The position numbers and the translations under genes were made by a program. From positions 1-64,000 of the forward strand of contig CAWUUH010000014.1 in the NCBI GenBank assembly GCA_963925735.1: DNA of 64,000 nt, in the 5' to 3' direction. The stretch comes from UBA4582 sp013204195 (lineage in GTDB: Bacteria > Pseudomonadota > Gammaproteobacteria > Pseudomonadales > Azotimanducaceae). The notes under the pieces are model-generated. The model worked only from the letters and a program-made list of their open reading frames with translations, made no database searches and had not been told where the DNA came from. Below are positions 8,228 through 18,164 of the stretch, one piece after another. The first letter of the stretch is position 1. Each line of letters opens with the position of its first letter.

Positions 8228-9574
8228 ATGACGATGATTTCTACCGATTTAGCGGGACTTTACCCGGAACACCTAACACGACTGCAGCAACACTACAGCG
8301 AGGCAGCGATTCTCGCCGGCTGCGCTGGCGTTTTGATTGCCTCAGGCACTTTGCAACCCTGTTTTTTGGACGATCACCATTACCCTTTCGCGGTCAATCC
8401 GCACTTCAAGGCCTGGTTACCGCTGACAGACGTGCCCGATTCCTTTCTGTTGATTCGCAATGGCCAAAAACCCCGGTTGTTGTTTAGCCAGCCTGAGGAT
8501 TATTGGCACATGACCCCGGCTGCTCCGCAGGGCTTCTGGGTCGAACATTGGGAGATCCAATCGATTCAGTCTCTACAGGACGCCCAGCGCTTGGTCCTTG
8601 ATCCGCAAAACCTGCTATTTATCGGCGAGCAAGTTGATCTTGCTCGCGAATGGGGCATATCAGCGATCAATACCCCAGCGGCCTTAAGCGCTCTGCATTA
8701 CGAGCGTGCCTACAAGACGACCTATGAGATTGCCTGTTTACGCCAAGCCAACCAAATAGCCGTCAAGGGCCATAGCGTCGCAGAGACCGGCTTTCGCGCT
8801 GGCCAATCAGAATTCGAAATAGCCCACGCTTATCTAGGCGCTATCCAGCATCGAGAGCAACAGGCACCCTATGGCGCTATTGTCGCGCAGAATGAACATT
8901 GCGCAGTACTCCACTATCAATTTTATGCTCAGCAGCGCCTGGCTAGCGCCGACCTGAATTCACTTCTCATCGATGCCGGCGCGAGCTTTTATGGCTATGC
9001 GGCAGATATTACCCGCACCTATGCTGCTCGACCGGGCATCTTTGAAGACCTGGTGACGAGTCTCGACCAGCATCATTTGGGCATTATCAATGATATCCAG
9101 GTCGGTATGAACTATGCCGATCTCCACGAAAAGATGCATCGAAGAATTGGCCAGATACTGTTTGAGTCCGGCTGTGTCAGAATGTCTGTGGATGAGATGC
9201 TCGAGGCTAACTTGACCTTTAGCTTTCTGCCCCACGGCCTCGGTCATTTCCTCGGCTTACAAACCCATGATGTCGGCGGATTTCAGCAATCCAGGCAAGG
9301 CGAAGAAAAATCGGCGCCAGAGAAATATCCGGCGCTACGATTAACCCGCGACATCCAAAACCAACAGGTTTTCACCATCGAGCCAGGACTGTATTTTATT
9401 CCCATGCTCCTGGAAAAACTCAAACAGGGGCCCTATCAATCCAAGATTAACTGGTCGATGATTGAGGAACTACTGCCCTATGGCGGGATCCGTATTGAAG
9501 ACAACATTGTCATACTGGACAACCTGCCGGTGAACCTCACTCGCCTCGCGATGGCGGAATATCGAGGCGCGTAG
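8228..9574 (+). CDS. pepQ: Xaa-Pro dipeptidase (PepQ-type, M24B)
   Basis: Cytoplasmic dimetal peptidase that splits X-Pro dipeptides, 448 residues, normal for gammaproteobacterial PepQ. The C-terminal creatinase ('pita-bread') fold holds the metal ligands: the Asp pair in LIDAGASFYGYAADITRTYA, His in LPHGLGHFLGLQTHDVGG, Glu in VFTIEPGLYF, and Glu in GIRIEDNIVI. The N-terminal domain carries the LDDHHYPFAVNPHFKAWLPL segment typical of PepQ. The ATG is preceded by AAGGA. A prolyl peptidase of the S9 family follows after 65 bases, so the two may finish off proline-containing peptides together. Confidence 0.93.
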   Translation: MTMISTDLAGLYPEHLTRLQQHYSEAAILAGCAGVLIASGTLQPCFLDDHHYPFAVNPHFKAWLPLTDVPDSFLLIRNGQKPRLLFSQPEDYWHMTPAAPQGFWVEHWEIQSIQSLQDAQRLVLDPQNLLFIGEQVDLAREWGISAINTPAALSALHYERAYKTTYEIACLRQANQIAVKGHSVAETGFRAGQSEFEIAHAYLGAIQHREQQAPYGAIVAQNEHCAVLHYQFYAQQRLASADLNSLLIDAGASFYGYAADITRTYAARPGIFEDLVTSLDQHHLGIINDIQVGMNYADLHEKMHRRIGQILFESGCVRMSVDEMLEANLTFSFLPHGLGHFLGLQTHDVGGFQQSRQGEEKSAPEKYPALRLTRDIQNQQVFTIEPGLYFIPMLLEKLKQGPYQSKINWSMIEELLPYGGIRIEDNIVILDNLPVNLTRLAMAEYRGA

Positions 9575-9639
9575 CTATCTAACAATTGATCGATAACGTA
9601 AAGCGCCATCAACAAAGCACGAACTAGGCATCAAAACTC

Positions 9640-11820
9640 ATGACCCAACTGACACTGCACCGGATATTTAACGACCCTGATCTCAATGGCTCGTCACCCG
9701 TCGCCCTGAAATTTTCCCCGGATGGCTCTCGGGTGACCTATCTCAAGCCTGGCCAGGAAAACTTTGAACGCCTGGATCTGTGGGAATTCAATATTACGAC
9801 CCAGCAAACTCGATTATTGGTAGATGCCAGCGAACTGGTCCGCGGCCAACGGGTTTTGTCCGACGAGGAAAAAGCCAGACGTGAGCGTAAACGCATTACT
9901 CAAACAGGCATTGTCGAATATTTCTGGTCACCAAAGTCGAACGCTATTCTGTTCCCGCTAAATGGCAATCTGTTCCTATACCATCTCGATCAAGCAGAGA
10001 CGCTACAGCAGCTCACCACTGATGTGACGTTTGAAACCGACCTGCATTTCTCACCTGATGGACGCTTCCTGAGCTTCGTTCGCAATCAAAACCTGTTCTG
10101 CATTGAAGTGGTGACTGGCGTGGAACGGCAACTGACCCTTGATGGTTTCGGTACCATCAGCAATGGTGTGGCCGAATTTATCGCCCAGGAAGAAATGCAC
10201 CGATTTGATGGCTACTGGTGGTCACCGGACAGCCAGTCAATCGCATTCATTCAAGTCGACGAAGGCTCTGTCGAGCTGTCCCAACGTTATGAGATCGACG
10301 CCGACCACTTTGGTGTCTTTGACCAACGCTATCCTTATGCCGGCACACCCAATGCCAGAACACGATTGGGTGTCATGGATATCACCACAGCGGAAATTCA
10401 TTGGCCAGCGCTTGAACGTGATCCAGACACCTACCTCGCTCGCGTCAACTGGCTTGGTGATAGCGCCCGGCTGGCCATTCAAATTCAGTCTCGAAATCAG
10501 CAACGCCTGGATTTAGTCGTCTGGCACAAAGCCCATGACACAGTGTCCACCCTGCTTTCCGAGACCGCTGCGACCTGGATCAATCTGCACGACTGCTTCC
10601 ACTCCTTGCAAGCCGGTCAGGAATTTATTTGGGCCTCAGAACGTACGGGCTATCGGCACCTGTATCGTTACAATATCGAAGGACAGTTGTTAAACACGAT
10701 CACCAGCGGTGACTGGGTGGTCGCCAACCTACATGGCGTTGATGAACGCCAAGGGACGGTTTATTTTGACGGATTTTTCGACACCCCGTTGGAAAAACAT
10801 CTATATCGAGGCAGTCTGAATGCAACCCTCGAGCCTGTCAGGATCAGCGCTACCGGGCAAAGCCATCAGGTAGAATTGAGCCGAAGCCTGCTGCACTATA
10901 TTGACAGCTACTCTTCGGCCTCACAGCCACCGGCAGTCTCGATCCAGACTATCGTCGGCGACGTGCTACTCGACCTGGAACCTAACAAAGTGGACACCCA
11001 CCATCCATTCCACCCCTACCATGACAACCTCGGCGCAGTGGAGTTTGGTCAATTAACCGCAGAGGATGGCCAGACTCTCCATTACCGCTTGATCAAGCCC
11101 AAAGACCTCGCGCCCGGCGTGCAATGTCCGTTGATTGTCACTGTTTATGGTGGGCCGGGCGTGCAGCGCGTCACCAACGAGTGGATTCCACCTTGGCATC
11201 ATTATATGGCGAGTCGGGGTTACGCGTTGCTGCAGCTCGACAACCGCGGCAGCAGCAACCGCGGCAAGGCCTTTGAGGATCCCATCTTTGGCAGACTCGG
11301 CGAGGCTGAAGTCAGCGACCAACTGATTGGCGTCGACTATGCCAGCAGCCTGCCATGGATTGACGCCCGTAGAATCGGCGTCTTCGGTCATAGCTATGGT
11401 GGCTATATGACGTTGATGCTAATGATGAAAGCCCCAGAGATATTCACAGCCGGCGTCAGTGTGGCGCCGGTGACTGATTGGCGTTTGTATGACACCCATT
11501 ACACCGAACGCTACCTGGGACTACCGAGCAACAATCCTGATGGCTATCTATCGAGTAGTGTGTTCCCCTATGTGCAGAACCTGCGTGGCAGACTGCTGGT
11601 CATTCATGGCATGGCAGATGATAACGTCTTGTTCACCAACAGCACGAAGCTTTACCAGGCACTTCAGGATAAAAACTTAGCCTTTGAAATCATGAATTAC
11701 CCAGGTGCTAAACATGGTTTGAGCGGACGCAAGGTCAACCTTCATCGCTACGGCATGATGGATCAATTTTTCGATCAACATCTGTCGCTCGCATCGACAT
11801 CGGCACTAACCAAAAAATAA
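9640..11820 (+). CDS. S9B prolyl peptidase (dipeptidyl peptidase IV family)
   Basis: Serine peptidase of 726 residues that should remove X-Pro dipeptides from peptide N-termini. An N-terminal beta-propeller contains the EEMHRFDGYWWSPDSQ signature, where the Glu pair binds the substrate amino terminus in DPP IV. The C-terminal alpha/beta hydrolase has the nucleophile Ser585 in GHSYGGY, the acid at D660/D661 in ADDNV, and His692 in AKHGLSG. There is no signal peptide, so it is probably cytoplasmic. The gene lies 65 bases behind pepQ and 20 bases before a GNAT acetyltransferase on the same strand, so an operon is likely. Confidence 0.92.
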   Translation: MTQLTLHRIFNDPDLNGSSPVALKFSPDGSRVTYLKPGQENFERLDLWEFNITTQQTRLLVDASELVRGQRVLSDEEKARRERKRITQTGIVEYFWSPKSNAILFPLNGNLFLYHLDQAETLQQLTTDVTFETDLHFSPDGRFLSFVRNQNLFCIEVVTGVERQLTLDGFGTISNGVAEFIAQEEMHRFDGYWWSPDSQSIAFIQVDEGSVELSQRYEIDADHFGVFDQRYPYAGTPNARTRLGVMDITTAEIHWPALERDPDTYLARVNWLGDSARLAIQIQSRNQQRLDLVVWHKAHDTVSTLLSETAATWINLHDCFHSLQAGQEFIWASERTGYRHLYRYNIEGQLLNTITSGDWVVANLHGVDERQGTVYFDGFFDTPLEKHLYRGSLNATLEPVRISATGQSHQVELSRSLLHYIDSYSSASQPPAVSIQTIVGDVLLDLEPNKVDTHHPFHPYHDNLGAVEFGQLTAEDGQTLHYRLIKPKDLAPGVQCPLIVTVYGGPGVQRVTNEWIPPWHHYMASRGYALLQLDNRGSSNRGKAFEDPIFGRLGEAEVSDQLIGVDYASSLPWIDARRIGVFGHSYGGYMTLMLMMKAPEIFTAGVSVAPVTDWRLYDTHYTERYLGLPSNNPDGYLSSSVFPYVQNLRGRLLVIHGMADDNVLFTNSTKLYQALQDKNLAFEIMNYPGAKHGLSGRKVNLHRYGMMDQFFDQHLSLASTSALTKK

Positions 11821-11840
11821 TTTTCGAGAGGCAAATTAAC

Positions 11841-12293
11841 ATGACGACTATTTTTCGTCGAGCAACCCCCGCTGATGTCGCCGCCATTGCGGCCTTCAAC
11901 CAAGCCATGGCCCAAGAAACTGAAAATAAAACCTTACCCACCGGGACTATCCTGGCAGGCGTTGAGCGTATGATCAGTGACCAGAGCCTGGGCTTTTATC
12001 TGGTTGCCGAGGCCGATGGCGGCCCCGTCGGCTGCCTGGGCATCACCTTCGAATGGAGCGACTGGCGTAATGGTTTATTCTGGTGGATTCAGAGCGTCTA
12101 TATCGACCCAAGTTACCGCCGCCAAGGCGTCTTCGGCGGGCTGTATGCCCATGTCACCGAGCTCGCCAAAAACGCCACTGATGTCTGTGGCATTCGTTTA
12201 TATGTTGAGCACGACAATACCAATGCGCAGCAGACCTATTTGTCCCTCGGCATGGTGGAAACCCACTACAAACTTCTTGAAGTTGAATTCTGA
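11841..12293 (+). CDS. GNAT family N-acetyltransferase
   Basis: Acetyl-CoA-dependent acyltransferase of 150 residues covering a single GNAT fold. The acetyl-CoA binding loop is VYIDPSYRRQGVFGGLY (an R-R-Q-G-x-F variant of the Q/RxxGxG/A motif). The RLYVEHDNTNAQQTYLSLGM segment is typical of motif B. A GAGAGGCAA Shine-Dalgarno precedes the ATG. It is the third gene behind pepQ and the S9B peptidase. The target (an amino acid, peptide, amine or protein N-terminus) cannot be told from the sequence. Confidence 0.85.
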   Translation: MTTIFRRATPADVAAIAAFNQAMAQETENKTLPTGTILAGVERMISDQSLGFYLVAEADGGPVGCLGITFEWSDWRNGLFWWIQSVYIDPSYRRQGVFGGLYAHVTELAKNATDVCGIRLYVEHDNTNAQQTYLSLGMVETHYKLLEVEF

Positions 12294-12345
12294 TTTCAAG
12301 CGAACATTGAGTTAATATAACGAAAAATCTGGCGAACTCAACTGC

Positions 12346-13797
12346 ATGGACCTTAAGCAATACTCGACCCAATCCGGCTTTTATGACGAGCTTCTGACGC
12401 CAAAAAACAGGGCGCGGCCAGGCTTTACCGAGCTCACTAATTTCCTGAAAAAAAGTTCACTCAAAGAGCTTAAAGAACGCCAGCATAATGCTGAGCTGGC
12501 GATACGCACGATGGGCATCACCTTCACTGTCTACAGCGAAGGTGAGAATATCGATCGCAATTGGCCTTTCGATATCATTCCTCGAATGATTCGCCAAAAG
12601 GAATGGGAATATATTGAGAAAGGGTTGGAACAGCGCCTGATGGCACTCAACCTGTTTATCACCGATATCTATAACGACGAGAAAATACTCAAAGATAAAC
12701 GCGTACCGCGAGACTTATTACGCAGCTCGAAAGACTATCGAAAAGAATGCGAAGGCATGAAGCCCCTCTACAACACCTGGGCGCACATTTGCGGTAGCGA
12801 CCTAGTACGTGGCGGCGACGGTACCATGTATGTGCTAGAAGATAATCTACGCGTCCCTTCCGGCGTGTCTTACATGCTCGAAAACCGCAAGATCAGCAAG
12901 CAAGTCTTACCGGAATTATTTGAGATGTATGACATCCTGCCGATGGATGACTACCCGACGAACCTGTTCGATACCTTAAGCTCCATTTCACCACGGCCAC
13001 TGGATTACCCTGAGGTCGTGGTTCTGACACCCGGCACCTACAACTCGGCCTATTTTGAACACTCCTTTCTGGCTCAACGCATGGGTGCCGAGCTCGTCGA
13101 GGGACCTGACCTGATCGTTGGTGATGATGATTGTGTGTATATGAAAACCGTCGAGGGGCTGTCTCGGGTCGACGTCATCTATCGACGCATTGATGACATG
13201 TTTTTGGACCCCGAAGTGTTCGATAAGAACTCGATGCTAGGTGTACCCGGCTTAATGCGGGCTTGGCGCAAAGGTAATGTTGCACTGGCTAACGCACCCG
13301 GTGCCGGCGTCGCCGATGACAAGCTTGTTTATACCTACGTGCCAGAAATGATTCGCTACTACTTGGGTGAAGAACCGATACTCCCCAACGTCCCCAGCTT
13401 CATTTGCTCCGACGACGTCCATCGGCAGCATGTTCTGACGAACATCGAGAACTTGGTGGTTAAGCCGGCGAACGAATCCGGTGGCTACGGTATGTATATC
13501 GGTCCTCGTGAAAGTAAGCGGCGCACGGCGGAGATGAAACGTTTGATCAAGGCTAACCCGAGAAACTATATCGCCCAACCCATTATCGACCTATCGACAG
13601 TCCCGACCTTGTGCGAGAACACGATCGAAGCACGCCACGTGGATCTCAGGCCATTTATCTTGCAGGGTAACAAAACCACTATTAGTGCTGGCGGGTTAAC
13701 CCGGGTCGCCCTCGTTAAGGGTTCTCTGATCGTGAATTCCTCCCAAGGTGGTGGTAGCAAAGACACCTGGATTATCGCCGACCGGCAAGCAACCTGA
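12346..13797 (+). CDS. circularly permuted ATP-grasp protein (type 2)
   Basis: Predicted ATP-dependent carboxylate-amine ligase, 483 residues, of the circularly permuted ATP-grasp family formerly DUF404/DUF407. Landmarks are the ICGSDLVRGGDGTMYVLEDNLRVPSGVSYMLENR segment, the central YRRIDDMFLDPEVF, and the ATP-binding NLVVKPANESGGYGMYIG and the RPFILQG segment near the C-terminus. These genes occur with alpha-E, transglutaminase and Anbu genes in many Proteobacteria, where they are predicted to make or attach a small peptide. All four are present in this window. It lies 12 bases before the alpha-E gene on the same strand. The product of the pathway is unknown. Confidence 0.9.
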   Translation: MDLKQYSTQSGFYDELLTPKNRARPGFTELTNFLKKSSLKELKERQHNAELAIRTMGITFTVYSEGENIDRNWPFDIIPRMIRQKEWEYIEKGLEQRLMALNLFITDIYNDEKILKDKRVPRDLLRSSKDYRKECEGMKPLYNTWAHICGSDLVRGGDGTMYVLEDNLRVPSGVSYMLENRKISKQVLPELFEMYDILPMDDYPTNLFDTLSSISPRPLDYPEVVVLTPGTYNSAYFEHSFLAQRMGAELVEGPDLIVGDDDCVYMKTVEGLSRVDVIYRRIDDMFLDPEVFDKNSMLGVPGLMRAWRKGNVALANAPGAGVADDKLVYTYVPEMIRYYLGEEPILPNVPSFICSDDVHRQHVLTNIENLVVKPANESGGYGMYIGPRESKRRTAEMKRLIKANPRNYIAQPIIDLSTVPTLCENTIEARHVDLRPFILQGNKTTISAGGLTRVALVKGSLIVNSSQGGGSKDTWIIADRQAT

Positions 13798-13809
13798 GGT
13801 AATACACAA

Positions 13810-14763
13810 ATGCTATCTAGAGTTGCAGAAAAAATGTATTGGTTTGGGCGCTACGTGGAACGGGTCGAGAATACTGCACGCTTGATTAGCGTCAATACGA
13901 ACCTGGTGATGGATCTGCCCAGGGTTGACCACATCTGGGCCAGCACCTTGGATATTACGGGTAATAGCGTAGAGTTTCAGCGTCGCTTCACCCGCGTCGA
14001 TGAGCGCAACGTCGTTAAATTTTTGCTCGAGGACGACGCCTGTTCGATCCGCAGCGCTGTGCGCCTCGCTCGTGAAAATGCCAGGACTACTCGTGAAATT
14101 ATGCCTTCCGAGGCTTGGGAGCGTATTAACGAACTCTACTTGTTCCTGCAAAAAAACCTGGGCCAAGGACTCAAACGTGAGGGTCGACACAACTTCCTGG
14201 GTGAGATTATCGGCCGATGCCATCAACTAACAGGCCTGTTAGCCGGCTCTATGAGCGCCGATACGGCCTATAACTTTATCAAAATTGGCCGTAACCTTGA
14301 ACGTGCAGATATGTCATCACGCATCGTTGATGTGGGCAGCCTTAATTTGATTACGCTCAAAAATAAGCAGGTAGAGTACGACAACATCCTGTGGATGAAT
14401 GTACTGCGCTCGCTCACCGCCTATCAGATGTATCGCCAACACGTGAAGGATAGGGTGAACGGTGAAGATGTCGTCGACTTTTTACTCAAAAATCGCAAAT
14501 TTCCGCGAGCGGTGGCGCATTGTCTGAACGAGGTCAATCGGTGCTGTAGCGAACTGCCATTGAACGACCTGCCACTGCGCAGCATCTCCCAGACGCTGCG
14601 AACCATAGAGTCCAACGATGTCATCAAGCTGCTCAACGAGTCTGGCCTGCATGAATTTATCGATATCGTGCAACTCGCGTTCGCCGACATTCACAGCCAG
14701 GTTGCCACTGCCTGGTTCGGCCACGGGGTTGAGGCCCCGTCGGTTTCAACGACCGCCGGCTAA
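13810..14763 (+). CDS. alpha-E domain protein (DUF403)
   Basis: All-helical protein of 317 residues, the family's full length. It begins LSRVAEKMYWFGRYVERVENTARL, the hallmark alpha-E opening, and contains NFIKIGRNLERADMSSRIVD near the middle. No enzymatic motif is known for the family. It is proposed to be a partner of the ATP-grasp protein. It follows that gene by 12 bases and converges on the transglutaminase gene, leaving 67 bases in which I see no clear terminator hairpin. Confidence 0.92.
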   Translation: MLSRVAEKMYWFGRYVERVENTARLISVNTNLVMDLPRVDHIWASTLDITGNSVEFQRRFTRVDERNVVKFLLEDDACSIRSAVRLARENARTTREIMPSEAWERINELYLFLQKNLGQGLKREGRHNFLGEIIGRCHQLTGLLAGSMSADTAYNFIKIGRNLERADMSSRIVDVGSLNLITLKNKQVEYDNILWMNVLRSLTAYQMYRQHVKDRVNGEDVVDFLLKNRKFPRAVAHCLNEVNRCCSELPLNDLPLRSISQTLRTIESNDVIKLLNESGLHEFIDIVQLAFADIHSQVATAWFGHGVEAPSVSTTAG

Positions 14764-14830
14764 AATCAGATACCCAAATTTTCAGCGAAGTCAGCGAACC
14801 ACTATTCGATCGCTCCTAACTCGTACTTTG

Positions 14831-17800
14831 CTATCGCGGGTCTGGCCACCTTAAATCTAGCGTTAGCGGCTGCTCAGGATGCTGCTCATCCGGCGGAATT
14901 CTGATGCGTCCTTGCGTCTTACCGATTTCCCAAAATCGCGCATGACGACGCGCCTCGGCTTCAGCTGCATTAACGGGAAAGCTGTCGTAGTTACGGCCAC
15001 CTGGATGGGAGACATAATAGGTACAGCCACCGAGTGATCGCTGGTTAGCCACATCAATGACATCAAATACCAGGGGATTATGCGGCGCAACACTCGGGTG
15101 CAGGCTTGAAGGTTGCTCCCAGGCTTTATAGCGCACAGCAGCTACTTGCCTGCCACGGATGCCGGTGTTTCGCAACGGCACCTTGCGTCCATTACAAGTC
15201 ACGATATAACGATTGCTCGTGGCGTTATCCAGAGTTACCTGAATACGCTCAAGGGTTGAGTCGACAAAACGCGAAGTACCTTGAGTGGACGATTCCTCAC
15301 CCAACACATGCCAAGGTTCCAGCGCCGCAAACAGTTGCAACTCTAGGCCGGCCACATTCACCCCACCGATGCGCGGAAAGCGAAATTCCATAAAAGCATC
15401 AAACCATGCGCGCTCAAAGTAATAACCTGACTTACATAAATCATCGATCACCATTTGGAAATCATCGTCGATGAAGTGGCGCAGCATGAATTTATCATGC
15501 AACTCGGTACCCCAGCGCACTAACGGCCGATCATGGGGCCGACGCCAAAACATGGCGATCAGGCCGCGAATCAGCAATATCTGGACCAGACCCATACGCT
15601 CGTGTGGTGGCATCTCAAAAGCTCTGAACTCGACGAGACCGCGACGACCGCCGGCTGAATCTGGCGAGTACAGCTTGTCGATGCAAAATTCCGCTCTATG
15701 GGTGTTACCCGTGAGATCCACCAAGAAATTTCGCAACAATCGATCCACCAACCAAGGCTGTTCAATGTCACCAGCAGGTATCCGCGCCAAGGCCATCTCA
15801 AGCTCATAGAGATTGTCATCTCGAGCCTCATCGACTCGCGGTGACTGGCTTGTTGGACCAATAAACAAACCTGAAAATAAATAAGACAGGCTCGGATGGT
15901 TCTGCCAGTAGATAATCAAACTCTTCAGCAGGTCAGGTCGCCGCAAGAAAGGACTGTCGATAGGGGTCGCACCACCCAGGGTAATGTGATTCCCCCCTCC
16001 CGTACCGGAATGTCGACCATCCAGCATGAATTTTTCGGTCCCCAGGCGACACTCACGGGCGTGAGCGTAAACACTTTCGGCAATTTCAGTAAGCTCGTCC
16101 CAATTACTCGCAGGATGGACATTCACCTCGATCACACCGGGATCGGGCGTCACCTGCAAGACTTGGATGCGACTGTCTGATGGCGGTTCATAGCCTTCGA
16201 TAATCACCGGCATCTCTAACTGCTTAGCGGTCGCTTCAATCTTGGTCAACAGCAATGCGTAAACATCAAACTCGGTTTGAGGCGGCATGAAGACATACAA
16301 ATGCCCCTCCCTGACTTGTACACAAAGGGCGGTGTGTATTACCTCTTTCGACTCCACCGAGTCCAGGCTTATCAGCTCTCCGGAGACCGGCGCAAACGGA
16401 TCGGCCTCGGCGTCAAACTCCAGCGGATTAGGCTGTTCCCAAGGCAACGAATTTAATGGCAGACGCAGCCCCATAGGTGAATCGCCAGGCACCAGCAACA
16501 TATGTTGAGCCCGAAACGGCCAACGACTGGAGCGCCAACGCCCCTGCTGCTCATTCACGGCTTGCCATTTCAGTGGCAGCGCATAGCCCACCGTGGTTGT
16601 CAGGCCAGTGGCAAACAAGCGTCGAAAACGCGCGCGCTCCAAAGGATCATCCAACTTGTTATTGTCCGGATCCAGGTTCTCGGGCAACTGCCCTTCTTTC
16701 CAAAGGTAATAGCCAACATCCTCAAAACCCGGCACCACCAGCTCAGGCGATAGGCCCAATTGCTTCGCCAGCGTGTCGATAAAATCTTTTCCTGCGGTCG
16801 CCGGTTGTTGACCAAGAGAACTTTCATTAGCTAACAGACGATCATCAAGCCACAAGGGCTTGCGATCTTTGCGCCAATAGAGTGACAAAGCCCAGCGCGG
16901 TAATTGCTCGCCCGGATACCATTTTCCTTGGCCAATATGCATCAAACCCTGAGACGCATAATGCGACTTCAGACGCCAGAACAAATTGTCAGCGAGCTTG
17001 CGCTTTTCGTCACCGAGTGCCTCAGTATTCCACTGAGCACCATCCATATTGTCGATAGCGACGAAGGTCGGTTCACCACCCATCGTCAGCCGAACATCAT
17101 CCACAGCCAACTGTTGATCAATTTTTAGCGCTAATTTTTCCACCTTACGCCATTGCACGTCAGTGTAAGGTTTAGTCACCCGCGCATCTTCAAAAATACG
17201 GGTCACGCTGTTTTCGAAATGGAATGTTACCTCGGCCCGCTCGGTCGCGCCCGTCACCGGTGCTGCCGATATTGGGTCAGGGGTGCAAGCCAGTGGAATA
17301 TGCCCCTCACCCGCGAACAGACCCGATGTGGCATCCAGACCAATCCAGCCTGCACCAGGCAGATAGACCTCAGCCCAAGCGTGCAGATCAGTGAAGTCCT
17401 CTGCCGGGCCTGACGGACCATCTAGCGACTTCTGATCAGATTTTAACTGGACGAGATAACCGGAGACAAAGCGCGCCGCCAGACCCAAGTGACGCAGCAC
17501 CTGTACCATCAGCCAGGCACTGTCACGACAGGAGCCCGAGTGGGTTGACAGAGTCTGCTCGCAACTCTGCACACCAGGCTCCATTCGAATTAAGTAACCG
17601 ACGTCCGCCATCAAACGTTGATTCAATGCCACCAAAAAATTAACCGTGGGCGTCTTACTGCGATCGACTTGCGCTAGCCATTGGGTCAACAGCGGGCCAC
17701 GTTCCTTTACCTCCAAGTAGGGGGCAAGATCACGGCACAATTGACTTTCGTATTGGAACGGAATGGTTTCTGCTTGCTCCTCCAGAAAAAAATCAAAGGG

Positions 17801-18067
17801 GTTGATGACTGTCAGGTCAGCAATCAGTTCAACATGAATCAGCAGCTCCCTTGTCTTTTCAGGAAACACGTAGCGAGCCAAGTAATTGCCAAATGGATCC
17901 TGCTGCCAATTCAAAAAATGATTACTTGGCGAGACCTTCAGTGAATAAGATTCAATTGCCGTGCGACAGTGAGGCGAAGGCCGCAGACGCACAACATGAG
18001 GATGCAACGTAATCGGGCGGTCGAATCGGTATTCCGTAATGTGATTGATAGCTACGCGAATCGTCAC
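14831..18067 (-). CDS. transglutaminase-like protein with DUF2126 C-terminal domain
   Basis: Large two-part protein of 1078 residues. The N-terminal bacterial transglutaminase-like region (about 1-290) has a complete papain-type triad: Cys180 in HSGSCRDSAW, His229 in DLHAWAEVY, and Asp245 in GLDATSGLF. The remaining ~770 residues are DUF2126, with DDVRLTMGGEPTFV near its start, GRHSGTGGGNHITLGG, and RFPRIGGVNVAGLELQLF. The domain is related to circularly permuted ATP-grasp/glutamate-cysteine ligase-like folds. In other bacteria this gene sits with Anbu, ATP-grasp and alpha-E genes. Here it is downstream of Anbu with a 97-base gap on the same strand and is convergent with the ATP-grasp/alpha-E pair. 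A role in cleaving or forming isopeptide bonds is predicted, not shown. Confidence 0.92.
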   Translation of the reverse strand: MTIRVAINHITEYRFDRPITLHPHVVRLRPSPHCRTAIESYSLKVSPSNHFLNWQQDPFGNYLARYVFPEKTRELLIHVELIADLTVINPFDFFLEEQAETIPFQYESQLCRDLAPYLEVKERGPLLTQWLAQVDRSKTPTVNFLVALNQRLMADVGYLIRMEPGVQSCEQTLSTHSGSCRDSAWLMVQVLRHLGLAARFVSGYLVQLKSDQKSLDGPSGPAEDFTDLHAWAEVYLPGAGWIGLDATSGLFAGEGHIPLACTPDPISAAPVTGATERAEVTFHFENSVTRIFEDARVTKPYTDVQWRKVEKLALKIDQQLAVDDVRLTMGGEPTFVAIDNMDGAQWNTEALGDEKRKLADNLFWRLKSHYASQGLMHIGQGKWYPGEQLPRWALSLYWRKDRKPLWLDDRLLANESSLGQQPATAGKDFIDTLAKQLGLSPELVVPGFEDVGYYLWKEGQLPENLDPDNNKLDDPLERARFRRLFATGLTTTVGYALPLKWQAVNEQQGRWRSSRWPFRAQHMLLVPGDSPMGLRLPLNSLPWEQPNPLEFDAEADPFAPVSGELISLDSVESKEVIHTALCVQVREGHLYVFMPPQTEFDVYALLLTKIEATAKQLEMPVIIEGYEPPSDSRIQVLQVTPDPGVIEVNVHPASNWDELTEIAESVYAHARECRLGTEKFMLDGRHSGTGGGNHITLGGATPIDSPFLRRPDLLKSLIIYWQNHPSLSYLFSGLFIGPTSQSPRVDEARDDNLYELEMALARIPAGDIEQPWLVDRLLRNFLVDLTGNTHRAEFCIDKLYSPDSAGGRRGLVEFRAFEMPPHERMGLVQILLIRGLIAMFWRRPHDRPLVRWGTELHDKFMLRHFIDDDFQMVIDDLCKSGYYFERAWFDAFMEFRFPRIGGVNVAGLELQLFAALEPWHVLGEESSTQGTSRFVDSTLERIQVTLDNATSNRYIVTCNGRKVPLRNTGIRGRQVAAVRYKAWEQPSSLHPSVAPHNPLVFDVIDVANQRSLGGCTYYVSHPGGRNYDSFPVNAAEAEARRHARFWEIGKTQGRIRIPPDEQHPEQPLTLDLRWPDPR

Positions 18068-18164
18068 GCTGACAGACTCCTCATAACGAACAGATATTTG
18101 AGAGGCGACTCATTACCCTGGTCGCTGGGTTGATCGGGTTCTTCGGTTTTATCGTGCAGCAAAA